35,665 nucleotides of DNA. Source: a virus. The notes beneath the pieces are model-generated. The model saw only the letters and a list, made by a program, of their open reading frames with translations. It had not been told where the DNA came from and ran no database searches. The position numbers and the translations under genes were made by a program. Positions 25,234 through 33,706 of the stretch are shown piece by piece; within the stretch, counting starts at the first letter, position 1; each line of letters starts with the position of its first letter. The DNA lies in IMG/VR virus record IMGVR_UViG_3300046003_000364, positions 1-35,665 of that record; one strand, written 5' to 3'.

Positions 25234-26453
25234 TGCAAGATCTAGAGGCAAAGGTACTATCTGCTGTACTTAATGATAAGCAGATTCATGTTCTGTTGCA
25301 AGCAAACCCAGACTCTTTGTTTAGAACGCATAAAGATATATGGCACTTTGTTCGTGACTATGCTGAACAAAATACCACGCTGCCACCAGTGTCTTTGGTA
25401 GTAGAAAAGTTTAGAGACTTTGAGCCTATTGGAGAGGTGGGGGCAACTAAGCATCACCTTGATGAGTTAAGGTCAAGTGTTCTTGATTTCTCTCTTAAAG
25501 ATATTCTTAAGTCTAGTGCAGCATTGCTTAATGATAACAAGCCAGTGGATGCTCTGGATAAACTTATATCAAAAACATCAGAGCTAAAAAGAACTACTGC
25601 TGAAATTCGTGACATTGATGCAGTTGATCTTGAAGGTGCTATTGAATACTTTAAGCACATAGAGGAAATGGCAAGGCTAGGGTCTCATGGAATCAAGACA
25701 GGTCTTGCTGGCTTTGACAACTATCTTCCAGCAGGGATTATGCCAGGTCAGTTTGGTATTCTTCTTGCATACCCTGCAATTGGTAAATCTTGGCTAGCAT
25801 TGTTTATGGCTGTTCAGGCATGGAAGAATGGGAAAAAGCCACTTGTGGTTTCTCTAGAAATGACTGAAAGCGAAGTTCGTAATCGTGTTTACACTATCAT
25901 GGCAGATGGAAGGTTCTCTCATCGAAAGATGAGTGCTGGAGATGTTGATATTGAAGAGTTTGAGCGGTGGGGAAGCACATACCTAAAGAACATGCCTTCT
26001 TTCCAAATTGTTTCTAATGATGGCCTTGGAGAAGTAAGTCCAGCAGTACTACGAGGAAAGATTGACCAGTACTCTCCAGACATTGTATTTGTAGACTACA
26101 TTCAGCTTATGCAATCAAATAGTCCAACTGATAACGAAACTGTTAAAATTAAAAACATTAGTCGTGAGCTAAAGATTCTTGCTATTAGTGAGCAGGTTCC
26201 TATTGTTGCAATTGCTTCTGCTACACCAGATGATGCCACAAACATGAATACTGTTCCTGCGCTTGGTCAAGTAGCATGGTCTAAGCAACTAGCATATGAT
26301 GCTGATTGGGTTCTTGCTCTTGGTCGCCAACCCTCCTCAGATATTCTTGAGTGCGTCTTTAGGAAGAATCGTCACGGGTATTTAGGAGAATTCCTAGTTC
26401 AAATTGACTTTGATAGTGGAAGATTCTTGTATAAAGATATGGAAGATCTTTAA
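25233..26453 (+). CDS. dnaB: DnaB-like replicative DNA helicase
   Basis: The product is 406 aa from the ATG at 25233 (TAATG overlap). An N-terminal helical domain (about residues 1-150) precedes a RecA-type motor: Walker A LAYPAIGKS (K185), then PLVVSLEMTESEVRNR, and Walker B IVFVDYIQL (D288). The later VPIVAIASATPDD segment corresponds to the family's H3 region, and VFRKNRHGYLGEF near the C-terminus fits the arginine-finger loop. As a 5'-3' ring helicase it would unwind the fork for the polymerase at 28349. The Walker A begins AYP rather than the common GRP, as in many phage helicases. Confidence 0.88.
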   Translation: MQDLEAKVLSAVLNDKQIHVLLQANPDSLFRTHKDIWHFVRDYAEQNTTLPPVSLVVEKFRDFEPIGEVGATKHHLDELRSSVLDFSLKDILKSSAALLNDNKPVDALDKLISKTSELKRTTAEIRDIDAVDLEGAIEYFKHIEEMARLGSHGIKTGLAGFDNYLPAGIMPGQFGILLAYPAIGKSWLALFMAVQAWKNGKKPLVVSLEMTESEVRNRVYTIMADGRFSHRKMSAGDVDIEEFERWGSTYLKNMPSFQIVSNDGLGEVSPAVLRGKIDQYSPDIVFVDYIQLMQSNSPTDNETVKIKNISRELKILAISEQVPIVAIASATPDDATNMNTVPALGQVAWSKQLAYDADWVLALGRQPSSDILECVFRKNRHGYLGEFLVQIDFDSGRFLYKDMEDL

Positions 26454-26466
26454 TAAATTAAAATAG

Positions 26467-26472
26467 TATAAT
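26467..26472 (+). promoter_or_regulatory. TATAAT box before the primase operon; probable leaderless start
   Basis: A consensus TATAAT ends 6 nt before the ATG at 26479, in the 25-nt gap after the helicase gene. There is no ribosome site, so transcription would begin at or next to the start codon. It lacks the TG extension seen at other sites. Confidence 0.5.
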
Positions 26473-26478
26473 TAATGC

Positions 26479-26802
26479 ATGGCAGTCTCACATAAGAATA
26501 TAAAAAGATTTCAGATAGATGGTGAGATTTATGATGAAGCAGCCATACCAAGAATAAAAGAACAATACATAGATCTTTTAAAATTTATGATGAAGCATAA
26601 AGGATATGTTATCAGATATGATATTGACCCAGACTTTACAGTAGAGTATACTGGCAAAGGTTTTAAATTTCTACTATCAGTTTATGGAGTATTCGTTGGA
26701 AAGAGGAAAGCTCAGTGCTTATCAGGGATAGACAAAAACAAAGCGATTTTGTTACCTACTCAGAAGAACAAGTCAAACGAGTACTACTCTCCAGTGGAGT
26801 AA
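26479..26802 (+). CDS. Hypothetical protein before primase
   Basis: The 107-aa protein is soluble and basic. It contains a helical block (AIPRIKEQYIDLLKFMMKHK) followed by YVIRYDIDPDFTVEYTGKGF and FLLSVYGVFVGKRKAQ, an alpha/beta pattern. The last 29 codons overlap the primase gene in another frame, so the charged tail (KNKAILLPTQKNKSNEYY) may be constrained by the primase N-terminus. No family is recognised. Placement in front of the primase suggests a replication role, unproven. The start appears leaderless. Confidence 0.55.
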   Translation: MAVSHKNIKRFQIDGEIYDEAAIPRIKEQYIDLLKFMMKHKGYVIRYDIDPDFTVEYTGKGFKFLLSVYGVFVGKRKAQCLSGIDKNKAILLPTQKNKSNEYYSPVE

Positions 26803-27665
26803 ATGTAGAGTACGAAGTAGAGACTGATTTTATTATATACTGCCCCTATCACAATAATCATAGAACTCCAGCAGCAGAAGTATCCAAAGAGACAGGACAA
26901 TTCTACTGCTTTGGATGTCAAGAATCTAAATCACTAACAGAGTTCGTAATGTTTGCAACAAAGAGAAGCTTTTTTGAAGCAGCAAGAATGATACATTCAA
27001 AGCAACAAGAGTCAAACATCCTTGATGACCTGTCAAAGATACTTGACAAAGAAGATGAGTTTATTGAATTTAATAGTGAATTAATAAACGCTTTGAATAA
27101 AAATGCGCTGTCTTCTTCAAGGGCTGCAGGTTATTTAAAGGGTAGGGGAATACAGAAGGCAAGCGTAGAAAAGTACCTCATTGGCTATTCTGAAAAGCAA
27201 GATATGATAACCATTCCAATACAGGCTCCAGATGGAATGCTAGTCGGCTTTGTTGCTAGGTCAATTGAAGGAAAAGACTTCAAGAATAGTCCAGGGCTTC
27301 CAAGAAGTAAGACAATGTTTAACATATCAAGAGCTAAGAGATATGATAAAGTTTTTGTAGTTGAGTCATCATTTGATGCAATAAGACTTGAGCAGGTAGG
27401 TGCTCATGCGGTTGCCACATTAGGGGCATCTGTAAATAAGCGACAGAAAGAGTTGCTTAAAAAGTATTTTAATAGTATAATACTAATATCCGACAATGAT
27501 GAGGCTGGCAAGGGTATGCAGGAAAAGATGAAGTCATCCTTTGGTCATTCACTTGTGATAGGAAACCTACCATCTGATGTTAAAGATGTTTCTGACATGG
27601 ATGATAAAAGAATATCAGAGTTTGTCTCAGAGTTTGACGATGAAATAAGCTACATTTTACAGTAG
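26715..27665 (+). CDS. dnaG: DNA primase (CHC2 zinc finger plus Toprim)
   Basis: The product is 316 aa. A zinc finger at residues 43-68 has C43-x2-H46-x18-C65-x2-C68, the CHC2 primase type. A Toprim core follows: VFVVESSFDAIRLEQVGAHA (catalytic Glu), then ILISDNDEAGKGM (DxD-type metal site). It lays down RNA primers for the DnaE polymerase and works with the helicase at 25233. The only usable in-frame start is GTG 26715, preceded by GAGGAAAG; this forces an 88-nt overlap with the preceding gene. At 316 aa it is shorter than bacterial DnaG (about 600 aa) and lacks the C-terminal helicase-binding domain. Confidence 0.88.
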   Translation: MLIRDRQKQSDFVTYSEEQVKRVLLSSGVNVEYEVETDFIIYCPYHNNHRTPAAEVSKETGQFYCFGCQESKSLTEFVMFATKRSFFEAARMIHSKQQESNILDDLSKILDKEDEFIEFNSELINALNKNALSSSRAAGYLKGRGIQKASVEKYLIGYSEKQDMITIPIQAPDGMLVGFVARSIEGKDFKNSPGLPRSKTMFNISRAKRYDKVFVVESSFDAIRLEQVGAHAVATLGASVNKRQKELLKKYFNSIILISDNDEAGKGMQEKMKSSFGHSLVIGNLPSDVKDVSDMDDKRISEFVSEFDDEISYILQ

Positions 27666-27690
27666 CAACTACTATATAAGGAGAATAAAA

Positions 27691-28344
27691 ATGAGTATAA
27701 TTAAAGGTCTCAAAGACATTAATGAGGCACTAGACAAGCCTCGTGGAAATTCAGCATCAGGACCACGAGTACGCTGGCTAAAGCTAGAAGATGGTCAGAG
27801 CGTAAAGATCAGGTTTGTTAATGAACTTGATGAAGACTCTAAGCACTACAACGAAAAGAATGGCCTAGCCATTGTAGTCAAAGAGCACACAAATCCAAAG
27901 GACTATCGCCGTAAGGCTCTAGATACTATGGATTCAGAAGGTCGTGACTGGGCAGAAGAGATGCACCGTAAAGACCCCAAGGCTGGCTGGGCTGGTCGTC
28001 TAAGATTCTACATCAATGTTTTAGTTGATGACGGAATGGAAGATCCATATATAGCCGTATGGAGCATGGGTGTTGCAAAGTCTGCAACATTTAGTACTGT
28101 TCGTGAATATGCTATGGAATCAGAAGGCATTACGAATATGGTATGGAAGCTAAAAAGAAATGGAAAAGGAACAGAGACAAACTATATTCTTATTCCAGGA
28201 GCAACAGATACGGAAGAGTTTGACTGGTCGGGCCACGAAGTACTACCATTGGAATCTGCGATTAGAAAGGTTCCTTACGCCGATCAAGAGTCATTTTATT
28301 TAGGTTTTGACGATCCCACTACATCTACTAGTGTGGATTGGTAA
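27691..28344 (+). CDS. Single-stranded DNA-binding protein, putative
   Basis: The 217-aa product has AAGGAG upstream. Its core (VRWLKLEDGQSVKIRFVNEL, WAGRLRFYINVLVDDG and VREYAMESEGITNMVWKLKR) resembles the OB-fold ssDNA-binding proteins of many siphoviruses. The C-terminus is acidic and ends FDDPTTSTSVDW, a typical protein-interaction tail. It would coat single strands during replication and recombination. Arginine codons are largely CGN, as in the abundant virion proteins, consistent with high expression. It sits between primase and polymerase. The identity is good but not proven by a unique motif. Confidence 0.72.
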   Translation: MSIIKGLKDINEALDKPRGNSASGPRVRWLKLEDGQSVKIRFVNELDEDSKHYNEKNGLAIVVKEHTNPKDYRRKALDTMDSEGRDWAEEMHRKDPKAGWAGRLRFYINVLVDDGMEDPYIAVWSMGVAKSATFSTVREYAMESEGITNMVWKLKRNGKGTETNYILIPGATDTEEFDWSGHEVLPLESAIRKVPYADQESFYLGFDDPTTSTSVDW

Positions 28345-28348
28345 TAAC

Positions 28349-31300
28349 TTGAATTACGTTCCGCTTCATGTTCATTCCCATTTTAGTCTAATGGATGGTG
28401 TATCAACTCCAGAGGAGTATGCATTTCGTGCAAAAACCCTAGAGATGCCTGCCATTGCAATTACAGACCATGGGGTGCTGTCTGGTCACAGACCTATGTA
28501 TCGTGCTGCAAAAGAGCAGGGTATAAAGCCAATCCTTGGTATCGAAGGTTATATTACCGCTGATAGATTTGATAAACGAGATAAGAATGAAAGGGAAAAC
28601 CCCCTTGACCTTATCTATAATCATATTGTAATCCTTGCCAAGAATCAAATTGGTTTACAGAACTTGAACAAGCTGAACGAGATAGGCTGGACAGAGGGAT
28701 ACTATAGGAAACCACGCATAGACTTTGAAGTTCTTGATAGGTATGGCGAAGGTCTTATAGTATCCACTGCCTGCATGTCTGGTCTCATTAATAAAGCTAT
28801 TGAGTTGGACGAGTATGCAGTAGCAAAGCAACACATTAAATGGTTTAAAGATAGATTTGAAGACGATTTTTATGTAGAACTTATGCCACACAATGCTGCT
28901 GGCATGAATATAGAGCTTTATAATCTTGCTCAAGAAGCAGGAGCAAAGTGCATTACTACTCCAGACTGTCATCATTGCACACCAGATCAAAAGGTAGTGC
29001 AAGAGATGATGCTTGCTCTTAACACACATGCAAAGCTTCAGAAAGATGTTTCATATGAGAAGTCAACATCATACAAAGATATGATGGAAAGACTTGACTA
29101 CCTATATGGTGCAGACAGAATGATGAGTTTTAGATCATTTGATATCCACCTTCTTTCCTATGATGAAATGAAGAGTGCTATGGATGCAGAGGGTGTCACA
29201 GATGAAAGCATCTATACCAATACCCTTGAGATTGCAGACAAGGTAGAAGAATATGAAATCAAGAGCAATCTAAACCTTCTACCAATAAAGGTAGATCATC
29301 CTCAAAAAGAATTGCGTAGCCTAGTAATGGCTGGTCTAAAGCTTAGAGGCTTAGACAAAAAAGAGGAATACCTTGATCGTATCAAAGAAGAGTTAGAGGT
29401 TATTCAAGATAAAGATTTTGCTCCATACTTCCTTGTCGTTCATAATATGATTGCTTGGGCAAAGAGTCAGGGTATTCTAATTGGTCCAGGTCGTGGTTCT
29501 GCAGCAGGATCTCTTGTCTGCTATGCCCTTGAAATTACAGAGGTAGATCCAATTGAACACGGCCTACTGTTCTTTCGATTTATTAACCCAGACAGAAATG
29601 ACTTTCCAGATATTGATACAGACATTCAAGATTCACGGCGTGACGAGGTAAAAGAGTATCTTGAGAAGGAATATAAGCATGTCGCATCTATTGCAACATT
29701 CTTGCAGTTTAAGGACAAGGGTGTAGTTCGTGACGTTTCTCGTATCCTTAACGTTCCTCTTCCAGATGTTAACAAAGTGCTTAAGCTTGTTGATACATGG
29801 GAAGACTACTGTCGATCATCATCAACTAAGTGGTTCCGTGATAAGTACCCAGAGGTTGAAAAGTATGGCGAACAACTAAGAGGTCGAATTCGTGGAACAG
29901 GTATTCATGCTGCTGGAATTGTTACAGCCAAGGAACCCATTTTTAATTACGCCCCACTTGAAACTAGAATAAGCCCCTCCACTAAGGAGCGGATTCCTGT
30001 TGTTGGAATTGACATGGAAGAGGCAGCCGATATTGGTCTAATTAAAATTGATGCACTTGGTCTAAAGACACTAACAGTAATCAATGATACGCTAAACAGT
30101 ATCAAGTCTCGTTATGGATTGGATATCAATCTAAAAGAACTTGACATGAAGGATAAGCATGTTTATCAAATGCTTTCAGATGGTCACACAAAGGGAGTCT
30201 TTCAATGTGAGGCAACGCCATATACAAATCTTATTGTTAAGATGGGTGTCAGAACATTTGAGGAGCTAGTAGCATCAAACGCACTGGTCAGGCCAGGGGC
30301 AATGAATACCATTGGTAAAGAGTATATGGCTCGTAAGCATGGCAAGAGCACTATAGAATATATTCATCCACTAATGAACCAGCACCTTAAAGATACATAC
30401 GGCTGCGTTCTTTATCAGGAGCAGGTCATGCAGGCTTGCACAACCCTTGGTGGAATGACAATGGCAGAAGCAGACAAGGTGCGAAAGATTATTGGAAAGA
30501 AAAAGGATGCAACTGAGTTTGATCAGTTCAAAGATAAGTTTGTCTCTAATGCATCAGCATATATGAGTCCTTTCCAAGCACAAAACCTATGGCATGACTT
30601 TGAGGCTCACGCAGGTTATTCGTTTAACAAGTCTCACGCTGTAGCCTATTCAATGCTTTCTTATTGGACAGCATGGCTAAAATTTTATTATCCTACAGAG
30701 TTTATGTTTGCAATTCTTAAGAATGAGAAGGATAAGGATGCTAGAACAGAGTATCTTATTGAGGCAAAGCGTATGAATATTAGCTTAAAGCTTCCTCACA
30801 TTAATGAATCTGATATAGACTTTAAGATAGAAGGCAAAGGTATTAGGTTTGGTTTGTCAGCAATCAAGTGGATATCTGATGGAGTTGCTTCAAAGATTAT
30901 GGCTAATAGGCCATTTAACTCCTACCAAGAAGTAAGAGATATTGCTTTTAAAAAGGGTAGCGGAATAAACTCAAGGGCAATAGAAGCTTTGGATGCAATT
31001 GGAGCACTAACCTTTCCAGATCATCCTCGAAATGAAGATACTGTTAGAGACAACCTCTACGAGTACTTAAACCTTCCAGAGTTCTCTATGAATATTCCCT
31101 CCCATTACTATGCATATATTGACAACACGGAAGACTATGATGAGTCCAAGAGTCATATTGTTATGGGAATGGCTAAAAAGATAAAGCGTGGCAAGGGTTG
31201 GTGTCGTGTAGAGTTTATGGACAAGACGGGTATGGTAGGAATTTTTGATGAAGAAGATAGCAAGATAGAAGTAGGAAAGACATACATAATTCTTTCAGCA

Positions 31301-31621
31301 AGTAATCGAATAGCAGATTTTCTACAGGTAGAAGATGCTGATAAAGTAAAGTCACCATTGACAAAGTTCTTAAACTACAAGACTTTGCCATATGGACAAA
31401 ATGAGTATTTTGTGCTATCTTTTAACCCTAGAGTAACAAAAGCAGGAAAGAGAATGGCTCATATGGTTCTTGCAGATTATGATCGTAATCTAATTCCTGT
31501 CGTTGTCTTTCCGACTATGTTTGCTGAAGCCTACATGAAATGCGAACCAGGGAGTATTCAAAAGCTTTTAATGAACGAACTTAAAGATGGAACGATAACA
31601 GTAAAGGAGATAAGTAAATGA
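28349..31621 (+). CDS. dnaE: DNA polymerase III alpha subunit (DnaE-type replicase)
   Basis: The product is about 1090 aa. The start is set at TTG 28349, because the PHP domain begins immediately (YVPLHVHSHFSLMDG) and the alternative TTG at 28307 lies inside the upstream gene. The PHP domain (1-260) appears to keep all nine metal ligands of active bacterial DnaE: H7, H9, D16, H41, E66, H92, C142, D206, H208. The palm catalytic motif FPDIDTD (D421, D423) follows GRGSAAGSLVCYALE, and HAGYSFNKSHAVAYSM is the later conserved finger motif. A tandem helix-hairpin-helix region and a C-terminal OB-like region (SHIVMGMAKKIKRGKGWCRV) complete it. No separate proofreading exonuclease is seen in the window. 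The spacing from the SSB gene is only 4 nt. Confidence 0.92.
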   Translation: MNYVPLHVHSHFSLMDGVSTPEEYAFRAKTLEMPAIAITDHGVLSGHRPMYRAAKEQGIKPILGIEGYITADRFDKRDKNERENPLDLIYNHIVILAKNQIGLQNLNKLNEIGWTEGYYRKPRIDFEVLDRYGEGLIVSTACMSGLINKAIELDEYAVAKQHIKWFKDRFEDDFYVELMPHNAAGMNIELYNLAQEAGAKCITTPDCHHCTPDQKVVQEMMLALNTHAKLQKDVSYEKSTSYKDMMERLDYLYGADRMMSFRSFDIHLLSYDEMKSAMDAEGVTDESIYTNTLEIADKVEEYEIKSNLNLLPIKVDHPQKELRSLVMAGLKLRGLDKKEEYLDRIKEELEVIQDKDFAPYFLVVHNMIAWAKSQGILIGPGRGSAAGSLVCYALEITEVDPIEHGLLFFRFINPDRNDFPDIDTDIQDSRRDEVKEYLEKEYKHVASIATFLQFKDKGVVRDVSRILNVPLPDVNKVLKLVDTWEDYCRSSSTKWFRDKYPEVEKYGEQLRGRIRGTGIHAAGIVTAKEPIFNYAPLETRISPSTKERIPVVGIDMEEAADIGLIKIDALGLKTLTVINDTLNSIKSRYGLDINLKELDMKDKHVYQMLSDGHTKGVFQCEATPYTNLIVKMGVRTFEELVASNALVRPGAMNTIGKEYMARKHGKSTIEYIHPLMNQHLKDTYGCVLYQEQVMQACTTLGGMTMAEADKVRKIIGKKKDATEFDQFKDKFVSNASAYMSPFQAQNLWHDFEAHAGYSFNKSHAVAYSMLSYWTAWLKFYYPTEFMFAILKNEKDKDARTEYLIEAKRMNISLKLPHINESDIDFKIEGKGIRFGLSAIKWISDGVASKIMANRPFNSYQEVRDIAFKKGSGINSRAIEALDAIGALTFPDHPRNEDTVRDNLYEYLNLPEFSMNIPSHYYAYIDNTEDYDESKSHIVMGMAKKIKRGKGWCRVEFMDKTGMVGIFDEEDSKIEVGKTYIILSASNRIADFLQVEDADKVKSPLTKFLNYKTLPYGQNEYFVLSFNPRVTKAGKRMAHMVLADYDRNLIPVVVFPTMFAEAYMKCEPGSIQKLLMNELKDGTITVKEISK

Positions 31622-31944
31622 CATACGGTATAGATGAGTTAGCATTTGAGATTCATAGCAATGCTATTGACAAAGGCTTCTGGGAAGCAAACAACGGTCT
31701 GATCTTTTATATGAAGCAGATTGCAATGATTCATTCAGAGGCCACAGAGGTCTTAGAAGCAATGCGTAAAGAGGAGGGTAGCGATAGTGTAGTTAAAGAG
31801 TTGGCAGACATTATAATTCGTACCCTAGATTTATGGGCTGGACTTGTTCGTGATGGTTATACTAACAAATCCATCGAAGAGTCTTTAGTTGAAAAAGTAA
31901 AATTTAATACACAAAGAGAAAGAATGCATGGGGGATTGGCATAA
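31618..31944 (+). CDS. mazG: MazG-like nucleotide pyrophosphohydrolase
   Basis: The product is 108 aa with an ATGA overlap to dnaE, and AAGGAG upstream. The four-helix MazG metal motif is visible as HSEATEVLEAMRKEEG, with acidic residues of the E-x-x-E kind, followed by KELADIIIRTLDL, giving the ExxE-then-ExxD arrangement. The enzyme cleaves (d)NTPs or alarmones to nucleoside monophosphate. In phages such proteins are thought to reshape nucleotide pools or blunt starvation signals, but the substrate is not predictable here. Confidence 0.82.
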   Translation: MTYGIDELAFEIHSNAIDKGFWEANNGLIFYMKQIAMIHSEATEVLEAMRKEEGSDSVVKELADIIIRTLDLWAGLVRDGYTNKSIEESLVEKVKFNTQRERMHGGLA

Positions 31945-32951
31945 TGTCAGACACCATTAATATGGAATCAGTTCTTTCTCAGTTAGATCCAAAGCTTAGA
32001 AAGAAAATTACATCAGCATCAGGAATTGAAGTACATAAGCAAAAGACTCCAAGCATTGGACTAAACAATGCATTAAAAGGTGGTCTTGCATATGGTCGTC
32101 AAATACTTATCTGGGGAAACAAGTCTGCAGGAAAATCATCTTTTTGTTTACAGATGATTGGTGAGGCTCAGAAAGAAGGAAAGATCTGTGCTTGGATAGA
32201 TGCAGAACAATCGTTTGATCCAGACTGGGCAAAGAAGCTGGGTGCAGATCCAGAGAAACTGATCTACTCTCAGGCTAGAACTGTTAATGATATGGTAGAC
32301 GTTGCTACGCAGCTTATGTCAGCAGGAGCAGACATAATCGTTGTAGACTCTATCTCTGCCCTTCTTCCAGCAATCTACTTTGAGAAGGATAGTTCAGAAC
32401 TAAAGCAACTTGAGAACACAAAGCAAATTGGTGCAGAAGCACGAGACATGACTAATGCCGTGAAGATGCTTAACTATGCAAACAACCAGACAAAGCAAAC
32501 CCTTTTGATTCTTATATCTCAACAAAGAAATCAAATTGGGGCTATGTATGTCAGCCACGCTCCAACTGGTGGTCACGCTGTTAAGTTTTTCTCTAGCACC
32601 ATTGTAAAACTTTGGTCTAGTGAATCAGAAAACCAAGCAATCAAAGACAAGATAGCAACAGGAGATAAATTAATTGAAAAGAAAATTGGAAGAAGTGTTA
32701 CATGGAATGTGGACTTCAATAAGACTGGACCCGCTTTTATCAGCGGTCAGTATGATTTCTACTTTGACGGCGATAATATTGGCGTGGACAATATTGCAGA
32801 AGTCCTAGACGTTGCAGAGCAACTTGGTAAGGTTGAAAAGGGTGGAGCATGGTATACCGTCCTTGGAGAGAGGTTCCAGGGGCGTGCAAAGGTGATTGAG
32901 TGGCTTAGGGAGAACCCAGAGAAAGCAGAAGAACTTGTCAAGCTACTCTAA
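31944..32951 (+). CDS. recA: RecA-like recombinase
   Basis: The 335-aa product overlaps mazG by one base. Walker A is GNKSAGKSS (K64), Walker B is IIVVDS (D135), and LILISQQRNQIG is the conserved RecA strand with its glutamine. MYVSHAPTGGHAVKFFSSTIV corresponds to the L2 and following region. It would form filaments on ssDNA and drive strand exchange for recombination-dependent replication, together with the resolvases and the Cas4-like nuclease downstream. Between bacterial RecA and T4 UvsX it is closer in layout to phage RecA-like forms. The C-terminal helix (AKVIEWLRENPEKAEELVKL) is a typical RecA-family end. Confidence 0.9.
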   Translation: MSDTINMESVLSQLDPKLRKKITSASGIEVHKQKTPSIGLNNALKGGLAYGRQILIWGNKSAGKSSFCLQMIGEAQKEGKICAWIDAEQSFDPDWAKKLGADPEKLIYSQARTVNDMVDVATQLMSAGADIIVVDSISALLPAIYFEKDSSELKQLENTKQIGAEARDMTNAVKMLNYANNQTKQTLLILISQQRNQIGAMYVSHAPTGGHAVKFFSSTIVKLWSSESENQAIKDKIATGDKLIEKKIGRSVTWNVDFNKTGPAFISGQYDFYFDGDNIGVDNIAEVLDVAEQLGKVEKGGAWYTVLGERFQGRAKVIEWLRENPEKAEELVKLL

Positions 32952-32961
32952 GTATGAAGTG

Positions 32962-33105
32962 ATGCATGGAGAATTTTCTTGTCAAAGTTGTCAGCAAAAA
33001 ATATCAACAGCAAGATTCTACCCAGCCGTTCTTGATATTACATGGAAGTGTAAAGACTGTGATACTGTCTCTACCGTCAACATAAAAAGAGACAGGGGTT
33101 ACTAA
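32962..33105 (+). CDS. Tiny zinc-ribbon protein
   Basis: The product is 47 aa from the ATG at 32962 (a GTG at 32959 is also possible). It carries C7-x2-C10 and C30-x2-C33, exactly the same spacing as the protein at 24025. The body between the pairs (QQKISTARFYPAVLDITWK) would form the ribbon strands. It is placed between recA and the resolvase-like gene and overlaps the latter by one base. No strong ribosome site is seen. The role is unknown; a small zinc adaptor for a replication or transcription protein is possible. Confidence 0.6.
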   Translation: MHGEFSCQSCQQKISTARFYPAVLDITWKCKDCDTVSTVNIKRDRGY

Positions 33106-33410
33106 TGAGCGAGCGTGCTGAACTTAGAAGAATAGGTGCGACCCCACACAAGAACTCTGGTAGGGGAAAGATACAAAAAGCTGACGGAAACCTTGACAGG
33201 TACATAGTTGATGTAAAGGAATACTCTAAATCATTTTCTATAAATCGTGATGTATGGGCAAAGATATGTACAGACACATTAAAGACAGATCCAGAAAAGT
33301 CACCAGTCCTCATGATTGTTCTTGGAGACACACACAAGACAAGACTTGCTATAATTGAGTGGAATGAATTCGAAGAACTACGAGAGATAAGAGAGAAAAG
33401 TGACGGATAA
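33105..33410 (+). CDS. Holliday-junction-resolvase-like nuclease (Hjc-type, PD-(D/E)XK), putative
   Basis: The product is 101 aa. The N-terminus (ERAELRRIGATPHKNSGRGK) and the central YIVDVKEYSKSFSINRDVW follow the Hjc pattern: a helix with Glu/Arg, a glycine/serine-rich loop, then a strand carrying the D-x-K metal/catalytic pair and a serine-rich turn, followed by a tryptophan and a SPVLMIVLGD strand. Archaeal Hjc enzymes cut four-way DNA junctions as dimers. Neighbours recA and the Cas4-like nuclease support a recombination role. The first metal-binding acidic residue is not obvious, so activity is uncertain. Confidence 0.6.
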   Translation: MSERAELRRIGATPHKNSGRGKIQKADGNLDRYIVDVKEYSKSFSINRDVWAKICTDTLKTDPEKSPVLMIVLGDTHKTRLAIIEWNEFEELREIREKSDG

Positions 33411-33705
33411 GAGTACGCTACAAGAGATTAATGATTTATATAATATTGCAGAGTTCATGGAAGATGAAGAACTTACTAAAGCACTAGAGTTTATAACCAA
33501 GCTAATTCTAAAGCCAGACATTCCCCTTGCCGTTGCATCTGTAGAAATTGTTCGTATGCAAGCAATTGCAGCAAAACTAGCTTTGCAAGCAAGGTGGATG
33601 ACTAACGTAGAAAAAGGAAATACAGCAAAGAAAAATATCTATTACACAACTGCAGCAGAACTTGATAAGATTGTTGCATCTCTAAAATATCTAGTGAAGG
33701 TGTGA
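33400..33705 (+). CDS. Small helical protein of the recombination cluster, unknown
   Basis: The 101-aa product begins at GTG 33400, overlapping the previous gene by 11 nt, with a purine-rich ribosome site. It is all helical: LQEINDLYNIAEFMEDEELT, LAVASVEIVRMQAIAAKLAL, and a C-terminal AELDKIVASLKYLVKV. Its tight position directly before the Cas4-like nuclease suggests a partner or regulator of that enzyme, but no family is recognised. Confidence 0.55.
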   Translation: MTDKSTLQEINDLYNIAEFMEDEELTKALEFITKLILKPDIPLAVASVEIVRMQAIAAKLALQARWMTNVEKGNTAKKNIYYTTAAELDKIVASLKYLVKV

Positions 33706-33706
33706 C

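Noticed and set aside
28307-28348. Upstream TTG start for the polymerase
   Set aside because: It would overlap the SSB gene by 38 nt and add 14 residues before a PHP domain that already starts properly at 28349.
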